The translations under genes and the position numbers were made by a program. The notes beneath the pieces are model-generated. The model had not been told where the DNA came from and searched no databases. It saw nothing but the letters and a program-made list of their open reading frames with translations. A stretch of DNA of 64,000 nucleotides from Homarus americanus (taxonomy: Eukaryota > Arthropoda > Malacostraca > Decapoda > Nephropidae): NCBI RefSeq assembly GCF_018991925.1, contig NW_024744462.1, positions 408,501-472,500 on the forward strand, in the 5' to 3' direction. Of the stretch, positions 1-10,576 are shown in pieces (positions within the stretch are counted from its first letter, which is position 1; every line of letters starts with the position of its first letter).

Positions 1-435
1 AGTCACAAGAATTAATTTCCCTTGTCTACTCTTGTACTTATTGGGGGTGTCCTCCCTTGGGTAATAACAGCACCTCCCCTTCTGCCCTTCGTCGCCGCCT
101 CGCTCGTGCAATAAGGACGTCTATCTGTTCCCACAGTTGTATCCGGGCGACGGGCGGTGAAGGTGACTCTACAGTAAAGCATATTTCCTCGCCCTCCTTC
201 CTTAGTGTATGTGAAGGAAAGAAAGTGAGAATAATTCTCCCTTCAACCCTTCGTCGACGCCTCCCACAGTGTAAAACACCATCATAATCCCAAGTATCTC
301 CTCCCGTATTCAGAGTCACCCTCCTATTTCTACCATAAATTATCTTCTCAGGTGTGTAAGAGAAGTTAACCTAATCTACCTAACCCATCGTCATCGCCTT
401 CTATGATCTAATGAGTGACCATTCCTCTCCTACAG
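1..435 (+). other. 3' end of the intron upstream of the EGF exon
   Basis: This intronic sequence ends in a normal acceptor: a branch-like CTAAT near 407, a pyrimidine-rich stretch and TACAG at 431-435. Inside it a block containing CTTCGTCGCCGCC or a variant recurs near 87, 249 and 386, which looks like a decayed tandem repeat of about 140-160 bp. Open frames on both strands at 38-319 come from this repeat and resemble no protein family I know. Confidence 0.6.
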
Positions 436-574
436 GGTATCCGAGAGGAAAGAAACGAAGGAAGCTGCAGGAAGCATGACCCTTGCATGAACGGCGGCCG
501 GTGCTACACGGGAGAGCAGGGCCCCCTCTGTGACTGTTCCCTCGTCGACTACGAAGGTCCCTACTGTGAGAAAG
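436..574 (+). CDS. Nrx-1: Alpha-neurexin, internal exon encoding an EGF-like domain (EGF-A)
   Basis: This exon encodes 46 residues plus one base of the next codon. Six cysteines at exon residues 11, 17, 23, 32, 34 and 44 have EGF spacing (C-x5-C-x5-C-x8-C-x-C-x9-C), with the usual NGG before the third cysteine and CDC in the middle. The acceptor is CTCCTACAG (ends 435) and the donor is AAAG/GTCAGT (GT at 575); the exon starts in phase 0 and ends in phase 1. Alpha-neurexins are presynaptic type I membrane proteins built of six LNS domains and three EGF domains. An EGF directly before the LNS sequence found in the next exon corresponds to EGF-A, between LNS1 and LNS2. The exon alone could belong to other EGF proteins; the assignment rests on the phase-matched join to the LNS2 exons at 55343 and 59343. 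Preceding exons lie outside the window. Confidence 0.82.
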
Positions 575-1160
575 GTCAGTGTCCCTCTCCCTGTTTATAA
601 CCCCAGGTAGTAAAAACTCAAGAGGGTGAATTATGAGAAAGGTCTGCCATGAGGGGCATTAAGGGTTCATTATGAGAAAGAATGACGCTGAAGAGTCTGT
701 AATCTCTCGTTAGATACAATGAGGGAATGAATACAGGTGGTGGTGCTGAGGACACAGGTGAAGAAGATAGGAGTCACTGCTTACTTCCTGTGGTGAATTT
801 GGAGGGGAAGTGAGGGAGGGGCGGATGGTGTGTTGTGAAGAGGATGAGAGTGTGACAAAAATTCCATTAATAAAGGTTAAGACTTATTATGGTGTTGAGG
901 TGTGGCGCCATTCTAGACACCAGTGTGGGGGTGATAAGGTCAGTGCTCGCTGCCTCGTTTAAGTTATGAGGTGGAGAGTGAAAAAGTTCCATTATGAAAA
1001 CAGTTATTAATGGTTTTACCGTTGAAGTAAAGGGTCATTTGGACGTAAGTAGGGGCGATTAGGTCAGTACTTGCCCCCCCTGTTTTATGTCCTGGGTTAG
1101 AGGGGCTGAAGGTCCATTACGAAAAAAGGTCATTACTTATTTTCCTGTAGAAGTCTCGGA

Positions 1161-1197
<37 letters not shown>

Positions 1198-1390
1198 GTT
1201 GATAATGTCAGTGGCTGTTCCTCTGTGCAGTACATTGGAGGGGAGGACAAAAACACGTATTGCAAGAAAGGTCACAAGAATTGCCGTATGATGCAACCAT
1301 TGTAATGTCAGCAACAGAGGTAAAAGGCCGAGAATGTGTTGGCAATATAAAGTGATTGGTTGTATAGCGGTCATCAAAAGGTCACGTAAG
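575..1390 (+). repeat. Decayed repeat with the word ATTATGAGAAAGG, starting at the exon donor
   Basis: Variants of CATTATGAGAAAGGTC recur near 629, 668, 990, 1116 and 1260 in a region with no other structure. The same GAGAAAGGTC word covers the EGF exon end and its donor at 568-577. An (AC)n run at 1164-1196 interrupts the region. Confidence 0.45.
1164..1196 (+). repeat. (AC)n microsatellite
   Basis: This is a perfect AC dinucleotide run of about 16 units. Confidence 0.95.
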
Positions 1391-1399
1391 GTTCATCGA

Positions 1400-2282
1400 G
1401 AGAGAGAGAGTAGGTAGATAGGTAGGTCAAACTGTGCTGTTAGTTCACTACCCTAAACGAGTTATAAAAAATAAATAAAATAAATAAAACATCGTTATAC
1501 AGAACAGTTCAACAAATGTTTTTCTTTGAATTTAGAAAATGTGTGTATGTATTTTGCACACGATATAAATACCAAAAAAAATCATCACGAAAAGGAAATA
1601 CACATATACAGTATATATATATATTTTTACAGTATATATACAAATACGTTTTCTGTACAACCGAAAAACATTAACTTAGCTAAAGAAAACGCGGGAACGT
1701 AAAACAGTATTGAAAAATTAAGCTTTTGTTGTCTGCTAGTAAATATTGTGTTAAATTTCCTAAACGAGAGAAGCTTACATATTTTCCTACACTGAGAAGG
1801 AGGAATAGGAAGGAGTAGGAGAAGTAGGAAGAGGGAGGAGAAGTAGGAAGAAGGAAGGAGGAGGAGACGAAAATAAGGACGGATAGGAGGAGGAAGAGGG
1901 GGTGGTTGCTTGGGGTGAAGCTCGTATGCACACTCTATACACAAATGATCCTTAACAGATGACTTAACCTAACCCACTGCAGTTATGGTTATTTGTGTGT
2001 TGATTTTATTTAGCGTGTAATATCCGGGTCATTAAGCTCTTTTATTTGGGTAGCCATTTTTCCACGGTCATATGCATGTGAAGTGAACCATCCAGGGAGA
2101 TTTATTCACGGGGACGCTCAGGTCGATGAGTTATTTATATATATCAAGTGAATTTTTTTTTCCCTAAACTGCAATATTTTTTCCACCCCAAGAATGTATT
2201 TTGATGTTAGTTAGTTATATGTGGTAATATTTTCCCTTAGAGTTTATTTCTTGGGCTGGTCAAAATAAAAATAAAAAAGATG

Positions 2283-2284
<2 letters not shown>
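1400..2284. other. AT-rich intronic sequence with a purine tract
   Basis: The stretch is mostly AT-rich and non-repetitive, with short TATATA runs near 1610-1640. A GGA/GAAG purine tract covers about 1795-1915. No coding signal is seen; the minus-strand open frame at 1627-1944 is a translation of the purine tract. Confidence 0.6.
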
Positions 2285-2349
<65 letters not shown>

Positions 2350-2362
2350 GATTATGATTATG

Positions 2363-2440
<78 letters not shown>
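2285..2440 (+). repeat. (TTA)n microsatellite
   Basis: The array is TTA trinucleotides, broken once near 2344-2366 by several ATTATG variants. Confidence 0.95.
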
Positions 2441-2441
<1 letters not shown>

Positions 2442-2920
2442 GTTTTTTATTATATTTATAACCACTTGAGGTTCACAAAATTGAATAAATATACATATCA
2501 AGATTTTTTTGGTGGGGGGTATTTACGAACGCCAAATATTTTTTTTTTTTTTTGCGGTATGATATTTTAACCTTTGGTGTTGGGCAGCGGGCGGACGTAA
2601 GATTAACGACTTAACACTTTAACACTCGTAATAAATCTAATGGCTTCCACCTCCCCCCTTATTACCTCCTCCCTCCTTCTCCTTATGAACCCCTCCTCCC
2701 CCTCACTCTTATGACTTCTTGCTCCTTCCCCCTCTTCCTCCTTCTTATGATTTCCTTCTTTTCTTCCTCCTCCTCCTCCTTATGATTTTCTTCTTCTCTT
2801 CCTCTTCTTTCTCCTGCTCCTCTTTCAGCACCTCTTCCTCCTCCTCTTTTTGCTTCTTCTTGCTCTTATTTTTCTTCCCTCTCTTGGTTTTCCTTCTTCC
2901 TCCTCCTCCTCCTCCTCCAA
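2441..2920 (+). repeat. AT-rich spacer then pyrimidine (TCC/TTC) tract
   Basis: AT-rich sequence with T-runs (2441-2640) is followed by an almost pure pyrimidine tract of CTC, TCC and TTC words at 2641-2920. The open frame at 2719-2955 is this tract. Confidence 0.75.
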
Positions 2921-3007
2921 GGCAGTGCTCTCCTCTGCACGTCTCCTTCGTGTGATCAGGATGGGAGGAAGAGTAAGAGTGAGGTAAACTTTAGTTGAAG
3001 TTCTTGT

Positions 3008-3565
3008 GAGTGAAGTAAGGATGATTGATTTGCACCGGGGTATAGTGAAGTAAGTGTGTTTATGGTGAAGTAAGAGTGTTTAGAGTGAAGTAAGAGTGTT
3101 TATGGTGAAGTAAGAGTGTTTATGGTGAAGTAAGAGTGTTTATGGTGAAGTAAGAGTGTTTAGAGTGAAGTAAGTGTGTTTATGGTGAAGTAAGAGTGTT
3201 TATAGTGAAGTAAGAGTGTTTATGGTAAAGTAAGAGTGTTTAGAGTGAAGTAAGAGAGTTTATAGTGAAGTAAGAGTGTTTATAGTGAAGTAAGAGTGTT
3301 TATGGTGAAGTAAGAGTGTTTATAGTGAAGTAAGAGTGTTCATAGTGAAGTAAGAGTGTTTATGGTAAAGTAAGAGTGTTTATAGTGAAGTAAGGATGAT
3401 TTTAGTTAAGTAAGAAGGCTTATATTGAATTAAGTTCAAGATGAGAGTGTGAAAACTTTTAAGAGTTAAATAGAAAAGTCTTTGCAACTGATATAAGAAC
3501 GTGTGTAAAGTAAGAACGTTTTAAGAGTAAGGTAAGAACGTTTCCAGAGCGCAGTAAGGAAGAAG
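3008..3565 (+). repeat. 20-bp minisatellite with decayed edges
   Basis: The unit is TATGGTGAAGTAAGAGTGTT. About 18 near-identical units lie in perfect 20-bp register from 3041 to 3400, differing mainly at GGTG/AGTG. On both sides (3008-3040 and 3400-3565) the GAAGTAAG word persists with growing divergence and loss of register. Confidence 0.95.
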
Positions 3566-3743
3566 TTTTAGCTCGTCTCGTGTTGAAGATGCGAACCTAA
3601 ATTGACTATGTGCACTTGATTCGCAATTGAAGGAATTTCGTTGCATTTCACACACTCTCCCACCCCCCCTTCTTTCTCTCTCCTTTACTGCTGAGAAAAG
3701 TAGGTTAGGTTTTGATTTTTGGGGGAAGAGTTCAGTGCCAAAG

Positions 3744-4197
3744 TGAGGAGGAGGAGGAAGATGGAGGAGGAGGAGGAGGAAGAGAGAGGAGGAGGAGTGG
3801 AGGAGGAGGAGGAGGAGGAAAAGGAGGAGGAGGAGGAGGAGGAGGAGGAGAGAGAGGAGGAGGAGGAGGGAAGAGGTAGGAAGGTGTTTTCATTGTTGTT
3901 ATTATGTGATGGGTTTGGTTTTGCAGTCGTTAAGGTTTTTTGTGTGTGTGTGAGTAGGTGAGGTGATGGCGTGTGTGTGTGTGTGTGTGTGCGTGTGTGT
4001 ATGTGTGTGTAAATAGGGATAAAGAATAAAAAAAATGGATAAGAGATAAGGAGGAGAGTAGGGAAGAGAAAGCGATAAAGACACAGGGATAGAAGGAGAT
4101 GGGGGAAGTAGGAGGAGGAAGGAGGGAGACGGAGAAGTGGAAGATGAGGAGGAAGATGCAGGGGTTGGAGAAGGAGCAGGTAGGAGACAGGGGGGAA

Positions 4198-4228
<31 letters not shown>

Positions 4229-4260
4229 AAGAAGAAGGAGGAGGAGACGGGGGGAGGAAG
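3744..4260 (+). repeat. Composite purine tract and (GT)n
   Basis: GGA/GAG repeats (3744-3890) are followed by interrupted GT runs (3938-4011), then a GGA-rich purine tract ending in (GAA)n at about 4200-4237. The open frames here are low-complexity translations. Confidence 0.9.
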
Positions 4261-4399
4261 AAAAGGTGTTGTAATACCCAACCAGACATTCTTTTTTTTT
4301 GTGGGTCCTTCCTTAACATCGCCATTGTCATCCATCGTGTTGAATTCCTAGCTATTGTCTGTAGTTAAGGTGTAGGTCCATTGTTTAGGGGACTATGGG

Positions 4400-4580
4400 A
4401 TGAGGGTGAATTAGTCATTGTGGTGGGTGTGGAGGAGACTGTGGTGGTGGTAGGTAGGTAGGGGTGGTGTGGAGAATGGATGGTGGTAGGTATTGTGGAA
4501 GGATAGTGGTTGTGGTTGGTTGGGTAGTAAGAAAGCCAGCTGGTGGTAGTGGCGGTGGTAGTGAGCTGAGGTGACTGTGG
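4400..4580 (+). repeat. Degenerate GTGG/TAGG repeat
   Basis: GTGGTGG, GTAGGTAGG and related words alternate without a stable period. The flanks (4261-4399 and 4581-4754) are G- and A-rich with no recognisable feature. Confidence 0.55.
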
Positions 4581-4754
4581 TAGTGGTTGTGTCGGGTAGT
4601 GAGGGAAATATGAAAAGAGGGTTATATAGGTTGAGAGAATGAGAGGATATAGACAGGAAAGGAAGAGGAAGAGAGTGAATGGGCAGGAAGATAAGTGAGG
4701 TATTAAGACGAGGAGGATGACAAGATGATAAAAAGGTAAGGAGTAATTAGGCAA

Positions 4755-5310
4755 AAGGTGTATGCTAAAATGTATGTATATTCAGCATTATATTATTTCA
4801 TTGATTTTATCTTTATTTACTTATTACATATTTCTCTACTTATTTCCCTTATTCTACTTTATTATCGTTTATCTAATTATTATATATTTAGCAACAAGTT
4901 TAGTCTGTGTTATTTTATCGATGTATTTTTTTTTAACACGTGTGTGGTGTAGGCGAGGAGGGGGTGGGGAGGGGGGTGGGGAGGGGGGCATCTTGATTGG
5001 CTACTTGTATTCCTGTAAGCCAGAGGGAAGAGGAAGAGGAGGAGGAGGAAGGAATTGCATTTGTATTGAGAGAGAGAGAGATTCTCTATCATCATTCTTC
5101 TCTTCTCTGTTACTTCTCTCATGTTGATTCTGCTTCATCCTTCTCTTCCCCTTTCTCTTTTAATCTTCTCTCCTCATCCTCCTCTTTCTATTTTTCCCCT
5201 CTTCCCCCTCCACCTGTTTTTATTCTTCCTCCTCCCCTTCCTCTCCCACTCCTCCTCTTCCCCTCTTCCTCCCACTCCTCTTCCCCTCTCCTCCTCCTCT
5301 CCTCTCCATA
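4755..5310 (+). repeat. AT-rich block, then G-rich, purine and pyrimidine tracts
   Basis: The AT-rich part is 4755-4935. It is followed by G-rich repeats (4950-4990), GGA and (GA)n runs (5028-5082) and a long CCT/TCC pyrimidine tract (5090-5310). The overlapping open frames have no family features. Confidence 0.7.
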
Positions 5311-5489
5311 CCTCGCAGCGGTATATGTCAGGATATACACAGAGGGAATTGATATAAATTGATGGTTAACTTTTCTGGCTTGCTATTGGTGGATGGTAAA
5401 GGAAGAGGGAGGAGCCACAGGGAACGAAACGAGGATAGAGAAATAGGATAGGTGGGAGAGGATAGAAACACTGTGGAAAGGGTGGGGAG

Positions 5490-5604
5490 GGAGGGGTTAA
5501 GATAGATTGATGGATAGATGGCTAGGGAGGGGAAGAGTTAAGTTAGATTGATGGATGGAGGGGATAGAATTACGTGGGGGGAAGGGGGTGTGTGGTGGTA
5601 AAGG

Positions 5605-5637
<33 letters not shown>
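5490..5637 (+). repeat. Imperfect duplication and (GATA)n
   Basis: The phrase AGATTGATGGATAGATGG occurs near 5503 and again as a variant near 5545, within two similar blocks of roughly 45 bp. A perfect GATA run follows at about 5605-5637. Confidence 0.7.
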
Positions 5638-5649
5638 TTATAATTATCA

Positions 5650-5815
5650 AATTCAATTCTAAACTTTGACCACTCATAGCTGACACCCTGATGACGTCAC
5701 AAATCGAACTAAAAACGTCAGGTCACAAATCTTGACTTTCCACAATGCCCTTGAACTCCCACACTATGACGTCACGAGTCGAAATATCAGGTCATATAAA
5801 TCTTCGAGTTTTCGG
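5650..5815 (+). repeat. Two-unit decayed repeat, each unit with a TGACGTCA palindrome
   Basis: TGACGTCA occurs at 5692-5699 and 5767-5774, 75 bp apart. Both are followed by related sequence: CA(A/C)GA-like, TCGAA, a TCAGGTCA word and AAATCTT. TGACGTCA is the full CRE bound by CREB/ATF bZIP dimers; binding here is not shown. Confidence 0.6.
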
Positions 5816-5871
5816 GCGACATAACAGCAGCGTCCAAGTCGTTGTTATTTTCAGAGTTAAATGTTTCTGTG

Positions 5872-6027
5872 GCGTGTGTGTGTGTGTGTGTGTGTATGTA
5901 TGTGTGTGTGCGTAGCGTGTGTGTGTGTACTTTATCGTCCTGGAGTCTTGTCTTATATTTGGGTCTTACCTGTATTCCAAAGCCACCTAACTCTAGCCTT
6001 GGATAATTTTGTCAGTATTGATCTTGT

Positions 6028-6068
<41 letters not shown>
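5872..6068 (+). repeat. Two (GT)n microsatellites
   Basis: Interrupted GT runs lie at 5872-5928 and a perfect run at 6030-6068, with 100 bp of ordinary sequence between them. Confidence 0.9.
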
Positions 6069-6069
<1 letters not shown>

Positions 6070-6485
6070 TCTTGAAATAGCAAGACTTCAGCGACACTTT
6101 CCGTGTACTTAACGTGTAGCCTATGACCCGATTTTAAATTTGACCCTTTTTGACCTTGACCTATGAGTTCATTAACCTCACATGCTCTTTATCTTAACGT
6201 AATTACATCTTGATCTTATATATAACTTATTTAACCTCAAAGTAATTATATATATATAAGTGTATGTTCCGTAAGTCTGAAAAAAACATACCTAAGTGTT
6301 CCGTTAACGTCACAATTAGTTCCTTAAAATTCATTCATGGTGTTTAAAGAATTCTTACGTCAGAGGCGCTGGCTGGAATGCATGTAAATTACCGCTTCCT
6401 GGGTAGCGTCCTCTCAAAACACGACGATTCCATTAAGCAAATTTGGTTTCAGGAGAGGGAGAATGTCTGGTGCTGTGGGTGTGGA
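6069..6485. other. Ordinary intronic sequence
   Basis: TGACC, TTAACC and CTTATAT words recur loosely at 6120-6260, possibly a very old repeat. Otherwise I see no coding, RNA or mobile-element signal. Confidence 0.4.
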
Positions 6486-6489
6486 GAGA

Positions 6490-6603
6490 GTGAGGGGTGG
6501 GTGGGTGGGTGGGTGGGTGGGGAGGTGTAGTAGTAGTAATAGTAAGTATAATGGTAGTAGGTGTGGTAGTTTTCAAGATTTGTCGTAGGTGAGTTATATG
6601 ATG

Positions 6604-6655
<52 letters not shown>
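6490..6655 (+). repeat. (GGGT)n and (TAG)n microsatellites
   Basis: GGGT units lie at about 6496-6521, scattered TAG units to 6560, and a perfect TAG array at 6604-6655. Confidence 0.9.
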
Positions 6656-7009
6656 CGGCGTGGCTAATTCAGTGACATATCATTATATCTCCTTACATCC
6701 ACGAACGCTCACGGATCTGTAAACATCTCCCCCGAACGCCGCCATAACGTAAGCGGCTGCCATCAAAACAATAACAACATTCATAGCCATCACCTGTAAG
6801 AGAACGGCTTGAACGGCTGAATACGACGCCGGATTCCTTCATTAATCCGGTAACAGTACAAGAACGGCTTTGATCTTGGTGTTACCGTTCTTTTAATTAA
6901 TAACATGTCTTTGATGTTTGTGTATAACGAGTGAAACTTGTCCCGATATGTGGATTAATTGCGAGTGAATACAAGGAAATATGGCCCGAGTGGTTTTAAG
7001 AATTCCGCT
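6656..7009 (+). other. Non-repetitive island with a small inverted repeat
   Basis: This is one of the longer stretches free of simple repeats. It contains AGAACGGCTT twice, 60 bp apart (6801 and 6861), and a perfect inverted pair AAGAACGG (6860-6867) / CCGTTCTT (6885-6892). It could be a conserved non-coding element; only an alignment with related genomes would show that. Confidence 0.4.
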
Positions 7010-7125
7010 TTGACGTGATAGAAAATCCACTTTGACCGGATATAATTTCCATCTTAACCAGATATAATTTTCACTTTAACTGGTTATTATTTCAAATATG
7101 ACCGGATATAATTTTCACCTTAGCA
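7010..7125 (+). repeat. Decayed tandem repeat with GACCGGATATAATTT
   Basis: Related blocks containing CCGGATATAATTTCCA or CCAGATATAATTTTCA occur four times at intervals of roughly 23-28 bp. Confidence 0.65.
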
Positions 7126-7586
7126 TATTAAAAAAAAAATTGTGTTGGCTTTAATTCATCCCGAGCTGAAAAAGAAATAATACGTTTATTATTAGTTGCC
7201 TGTAAAGTAGTAAGTAATAAACCACAATGGTGTGTAAAGTAACATTATAAGTACCCACAGCTACTTACAAATTCTACTTGAGATTCTACACAGATTCTTT
7301 GACACAGTTTCCCTTAATCTCTCTTTTACTCGTACGTGACCCGGATCTAAGTGGTGTTAATTCAGGATGGAATTTTGCGTTTTAGATCAGGTCACAATGG
7401 AATTTAATCCAGGTCAGAGGTTAAGTTTACACTGTGTCAAAGTAGAGGTCACACCAGATGCCATTGAACGTTATCAGACAAGTCAGTACGGGAATGAAAG
7501 TCTAGCTTACGTTGTGGTGTTATGAGGAGAAATGAAACATGAAAGAGATTTTTAAGGTACGTTAGGTTTGGAAGTGGGTCGCTAAC
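7126..7586. other. Ordinary intronic sequence
   Basis: The sequence is AT-rich to mixed with no repeat array. AGGTCA-like words near 7389-7451 are scattered. No gene seen. Confidence 0.4.
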
Positions 7587-7985
7587 CTGCCCACCACCAC
7601 CATAACTCCTGCCCACCACCATGATTCCTGCCCACAACCACCATGACCCCTGCCCACCACCACCACCATGATTCCTGCCCACCACCATGATTCCTGCCCA
7701 CCACCACCACCATGATTCCCTTTAGGGGTGTAATTAAGGTCTCTCCTAATCATTTGATCCAATTGATTAACTCACGCACTTTATCCCTTACCTACTCATC
7801 CACCCACCTCCAACCCACCCATTCACCCACCCTTCCAACCCGCGCCCACCCACCTACCTTCCTTCAACATACGCCCACCCACCCTCCTACTCACCCACCT
7901 TCCAACCCACTTTCCAACCCACCCACCTTCCAACCCACCCACCTTCCAACCCACCCACCTTCCAGCCCACGCCCACCCAGCCGGC
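7587..7985 (+). repeat. Two adjacent minisatellites (CCCACCACCATGATTCCTG and CCCACCTTCCAA families)
   Basis: At 7587-7720 blocks of CCTGCCCACCACCACCATGA recur with variable numbers of CAC. At 7797-7982 CCCACCCACCTTCCAA units of about 16 bp recur. Both read as open frames on one or both strands because of their triplet content. Confidence 0.85.
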
Positions 7986-8235
7986 AGGTCACTGGACTCT
8001 ACTCCTTCAGACTATCAAGTACAAGGTGTTCCTCGTCTTCTATCCTCGGGGCTTTACTCTCCCAAGTCCCCGGGAGTCCTGGAGCGAGGCGGAGGATCCC
8101 CTGGCTAAGACTCCGACGCGGCCGCAGGAATTACAGGCCCAGGGGCGGCGCCCTTGAGGGAATACAAAACCACCCTGTCGGGCCTCTTTACTCCTGGCCA
8201 TTTGTCTCGGTATTTTACGAAAAGAAGAGAAGGAG
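7986..8235 (+). other. GC-rich, non-repetitive island
   Basis: This is an unusually GC-rich patch, including a GCGGCCGC octamer at about 8118-8125 and a CCAGGGGCGGCGCC stretch, between two repeat arrays. An open frame spans it, but it lacks a start, plausible splice boundaries or family resemblance. It may be a regulatory element or promoter-like island. Confidence 0.4.
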
Positions 8236-8405
8236 TTTTGGTGGTGGAGTGGTGGTGATGGTGTTGGTGGTTGCCATGGTGGTTGTGGTGGTGATGGTGG
8301 TTGTGGTGGTAATGGTGGTCGTGGTGATGGTGGTCGTGGTGATGGTGGAGTGAGTGGTGGTTGTGGTGGAGTGAGTGGTGGTGGTGATTGTGGTGATTTG
8401 GTGAT
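8236..8405 (+). repeat. (GGT/GAT)n degenerate trinucleotide array
   Basis: GTGGTGATGG, GTTGTGGTGG and related triplets repeat. Histidine-rich and valine-rich open frames over it are artefacts. Confidence 0.85.
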
Positions 8406-8842
8406 GATGAAAATGGCGTAGTCATAACGAAGAGTAGTGGTGATCGGAGAAATGTTGGTGGAGGAGTCGTGGTGGTAGCATAGTGATGGAGGTAGTTTGG
8501 AGAAATAGTCTCAAAGAGGATAGAGTGTGTAGGTAATGTTAATAGATCATTGTTGGAGAGAGTGTTGGAGTAGTGTTTTAGGAGTATATTAACAGTTTGG
8601 GAGGCTGTCTAGTGCCTGTGGGCGGGGTGGGAGGAGGAGGAGTCTTAGGGTGACTGCCACACACAGTAAGCGCCTTAGGTTCGATGCTGTCAAAATTTTA
8701 AAAACGTGCTCCTCCAGCCTCGAGGATGTGTGTCACTGAGACTGACTTGTGAAACTAGCTTATCCAGCTCCCCTCTCTCTCCACTACCTTCCCAAGAGGG
8801 TTTCGCTGGCTGTGTTATGTGGGTACTGTTGTGGCTAGGTGG

Positions 8843-8846
<4 letters not shown>
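8406..8846. other. Ordinary intronic sequence
   Basis: The first part is GTGG- and GGAG-rich and merges with the preceding array. The remainder (8600-8840) is non-repetitive with no recognised feature. Confidence 0.4.
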
Positions 8847-8873
<27 letters not shown>

Positions 8874-8984
8874 AACTGACTTTGTTTATTTCCATAGTTT
8901 GGTTCTGTGTCATAGGAGTGTGTCACTGGGTGTGAATTTGGTGGATTTGTTTTACTTGGCTAATTGTTTGGTTACTGAGGTCGT

Positions 8985-9040
<56 letters not shown>

Positions 9041-9240
9041 CCTCCCTCCCTCCTTCCTCATCCCTTACCTCTCTCCCTTCTCATCCTTCTCCCTCTCCTT
9101 ACACCTCTCATCTTTGCCACCTCTGCTGTTACCTGTCACGTTAATTAACCAATACAACACCTGATTTATCCCCTCCCCCCACCTCCACCTCTCCCTCCCT
9201 CCTACCCCTCACCTCCACCTCTCCCCACCATCATCACCGA
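8847..9240 (+). repeat. (GT)n, (AC)n and CCT-rich tract
   Basis: GT lies at 8847-8873 and AC at 8987-9038, followed by CCCT/ACCTCC pyrimidine-rich sequence to 9240. The GT and AC runs are complementary and could pair in RNA. Confidence 0.9.
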
Positions 9241-9476
9241 CAGTACCATAAGTCCAGTGCCAAATGGTTTGTGGGTAATGAGTGAATAGCCCCCCCTCCC
9301 ACCCTCTTTGGCACTCCCGTTAACGACCTTGTCACTGGTTGAAACGATGGATGACGATTGTTTTCCTGTAAGAACAGAGCGGGAGGATCGTTAAGACAGG
9401 TTGGATGGTGTAGTTCGGTAATTAGAAGCTTTGTAATAAGGTCATATGTTGTGTGTATGACAAGAAGTAAAATGAA

Positions 9477-9479
<3 letters not shown>

Positions 9480-9521
<42 letters not shown>
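9480..9521 (+). repeat. (AG)n microsatellite
   Basis: A perfect AG run of about 21 units. The flanks 9241-9479 and 9522-9780 are ordinary sequence with no recognised feature. Confidence 0.95.
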
Positions 9522-9524
<3 letters not shown>

Positions 9525-9780
9525 GCAGCTTGTTAATGGAGATGTAAACAGAGTCCCAACAACTGAATGGGGGTTGTTTAGTCCTGGCATCGTGTTAACT
9601 TAACGACCTACTGAAGTTGTTTTAAGGGGAGCTCAACGTGACGGCTGCCTTACATTTTTAAGAGAGTTAACAAGGAGGTGGGATTTAAGACGGCGTATAT
9701 CGTATAGGAAGGCATGAATTGTTTGGGTATATTATAAGCAGTGATGTGAGGGGTCGGGGGAAGGGCGAACAGGGATGAGG

Positions 9781-9975
9781 AAGAGGGATAGGAGCAAGTG
9801 GAAGAGGGAGTGGGAGAGTTGGAATAGGAATTAGAAAGATGTAAGAGGGATAGGAGCAAGTGGAAGAGGGAGTTGGTGGAAGAAAAGAAGATGAGAACTA
9901 AGGACTGGAAACAAGGATGATGAATGAGTAAGATATAAGATGTGAAGAGAATTAAGAAGGAAAGGGGGATGAGGA

Positions 9976-10031
<56 letters not shown>
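9781..10031 (+). repeat. 62-bp tandem duplication and (AG)n
   Basis: A 31-bp identical block beginning AAGAGGGATAGGAGCAAGTG occurs at 9781 and 9843, 62 bp apart. After further purine-rich sequence an AG run fills about 9975-10031. Confidence 0.85.
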
Positions 10032-10034
<3 letters not shown>

Positions 10035-10576
10035 CCACGCTAATGTTCATCTTCTACTGATGTGTAAACTGATCTACCCGACTCACTTATGGGACGGCCA
10101 TAGCTTACGGATTTTATTTTATTTATTTATATTTTATTTTACCTTTGAAGACGTTAATGCTGAAGGGAAGGTGTTAGCTGTAAGGGGGGTGGGTAGGATA
10201 TAGAAAGTCTTTGCCTTGGAGGTCTTAGGTTTAATGAGGGGCCGAAGCTTATGGGAGAGTCTTAGGTTTAGGTAAGATTAAAGTCAAGGAAGAGTCTTAT
10301 AGCTTTTAGGAGGTCAAAGGTTTTGAGGAAGAGTTTAGCTGTCAGATGGATTTCGTAGCTTCGAGAGGCCATGAGTGTTATAGTACACTGTGATGTGTGT
10401 GTGTGTCAGCTCATTAGCGAGAGTTAATTAGCATGTGAGTATGATGTATGAGCCTGTTAGCAGCCGGTTATTATCAGGGATTATTAACAGTAGTTGTTAG
10501 CTGGGTTATTAGATGGAGTTGTTCTTTTTCTTCTTTGTTCTTCCTCTTCTTCTGAAATCGACAATTCTTGCCTTCA
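10032..10576. other. Intronic sequence with weak decayed repeat
   Basis: The words GAAGAGTCTTA and GTCTTAGGTTT recur between about 10205 and 10335, suggesting an old repeat of about 40-60 bp. The rest is ordinary. Confidence 0.4.

Noticed and set aside
436..574. EGF exon as part of Notch, laminin, agrin or another EGF protein
   Set aside because: A single EGF flanked by phase-matched LNS2 exons with neurexin-specific motifs makes neurexin the simplest reading, though the 54.8-kb gap leaves some doubt.
3041..3400. Second regular 20-bp repeat as a CRISPR-like array
   Set aside because: No spacers; a plain minisatellite.
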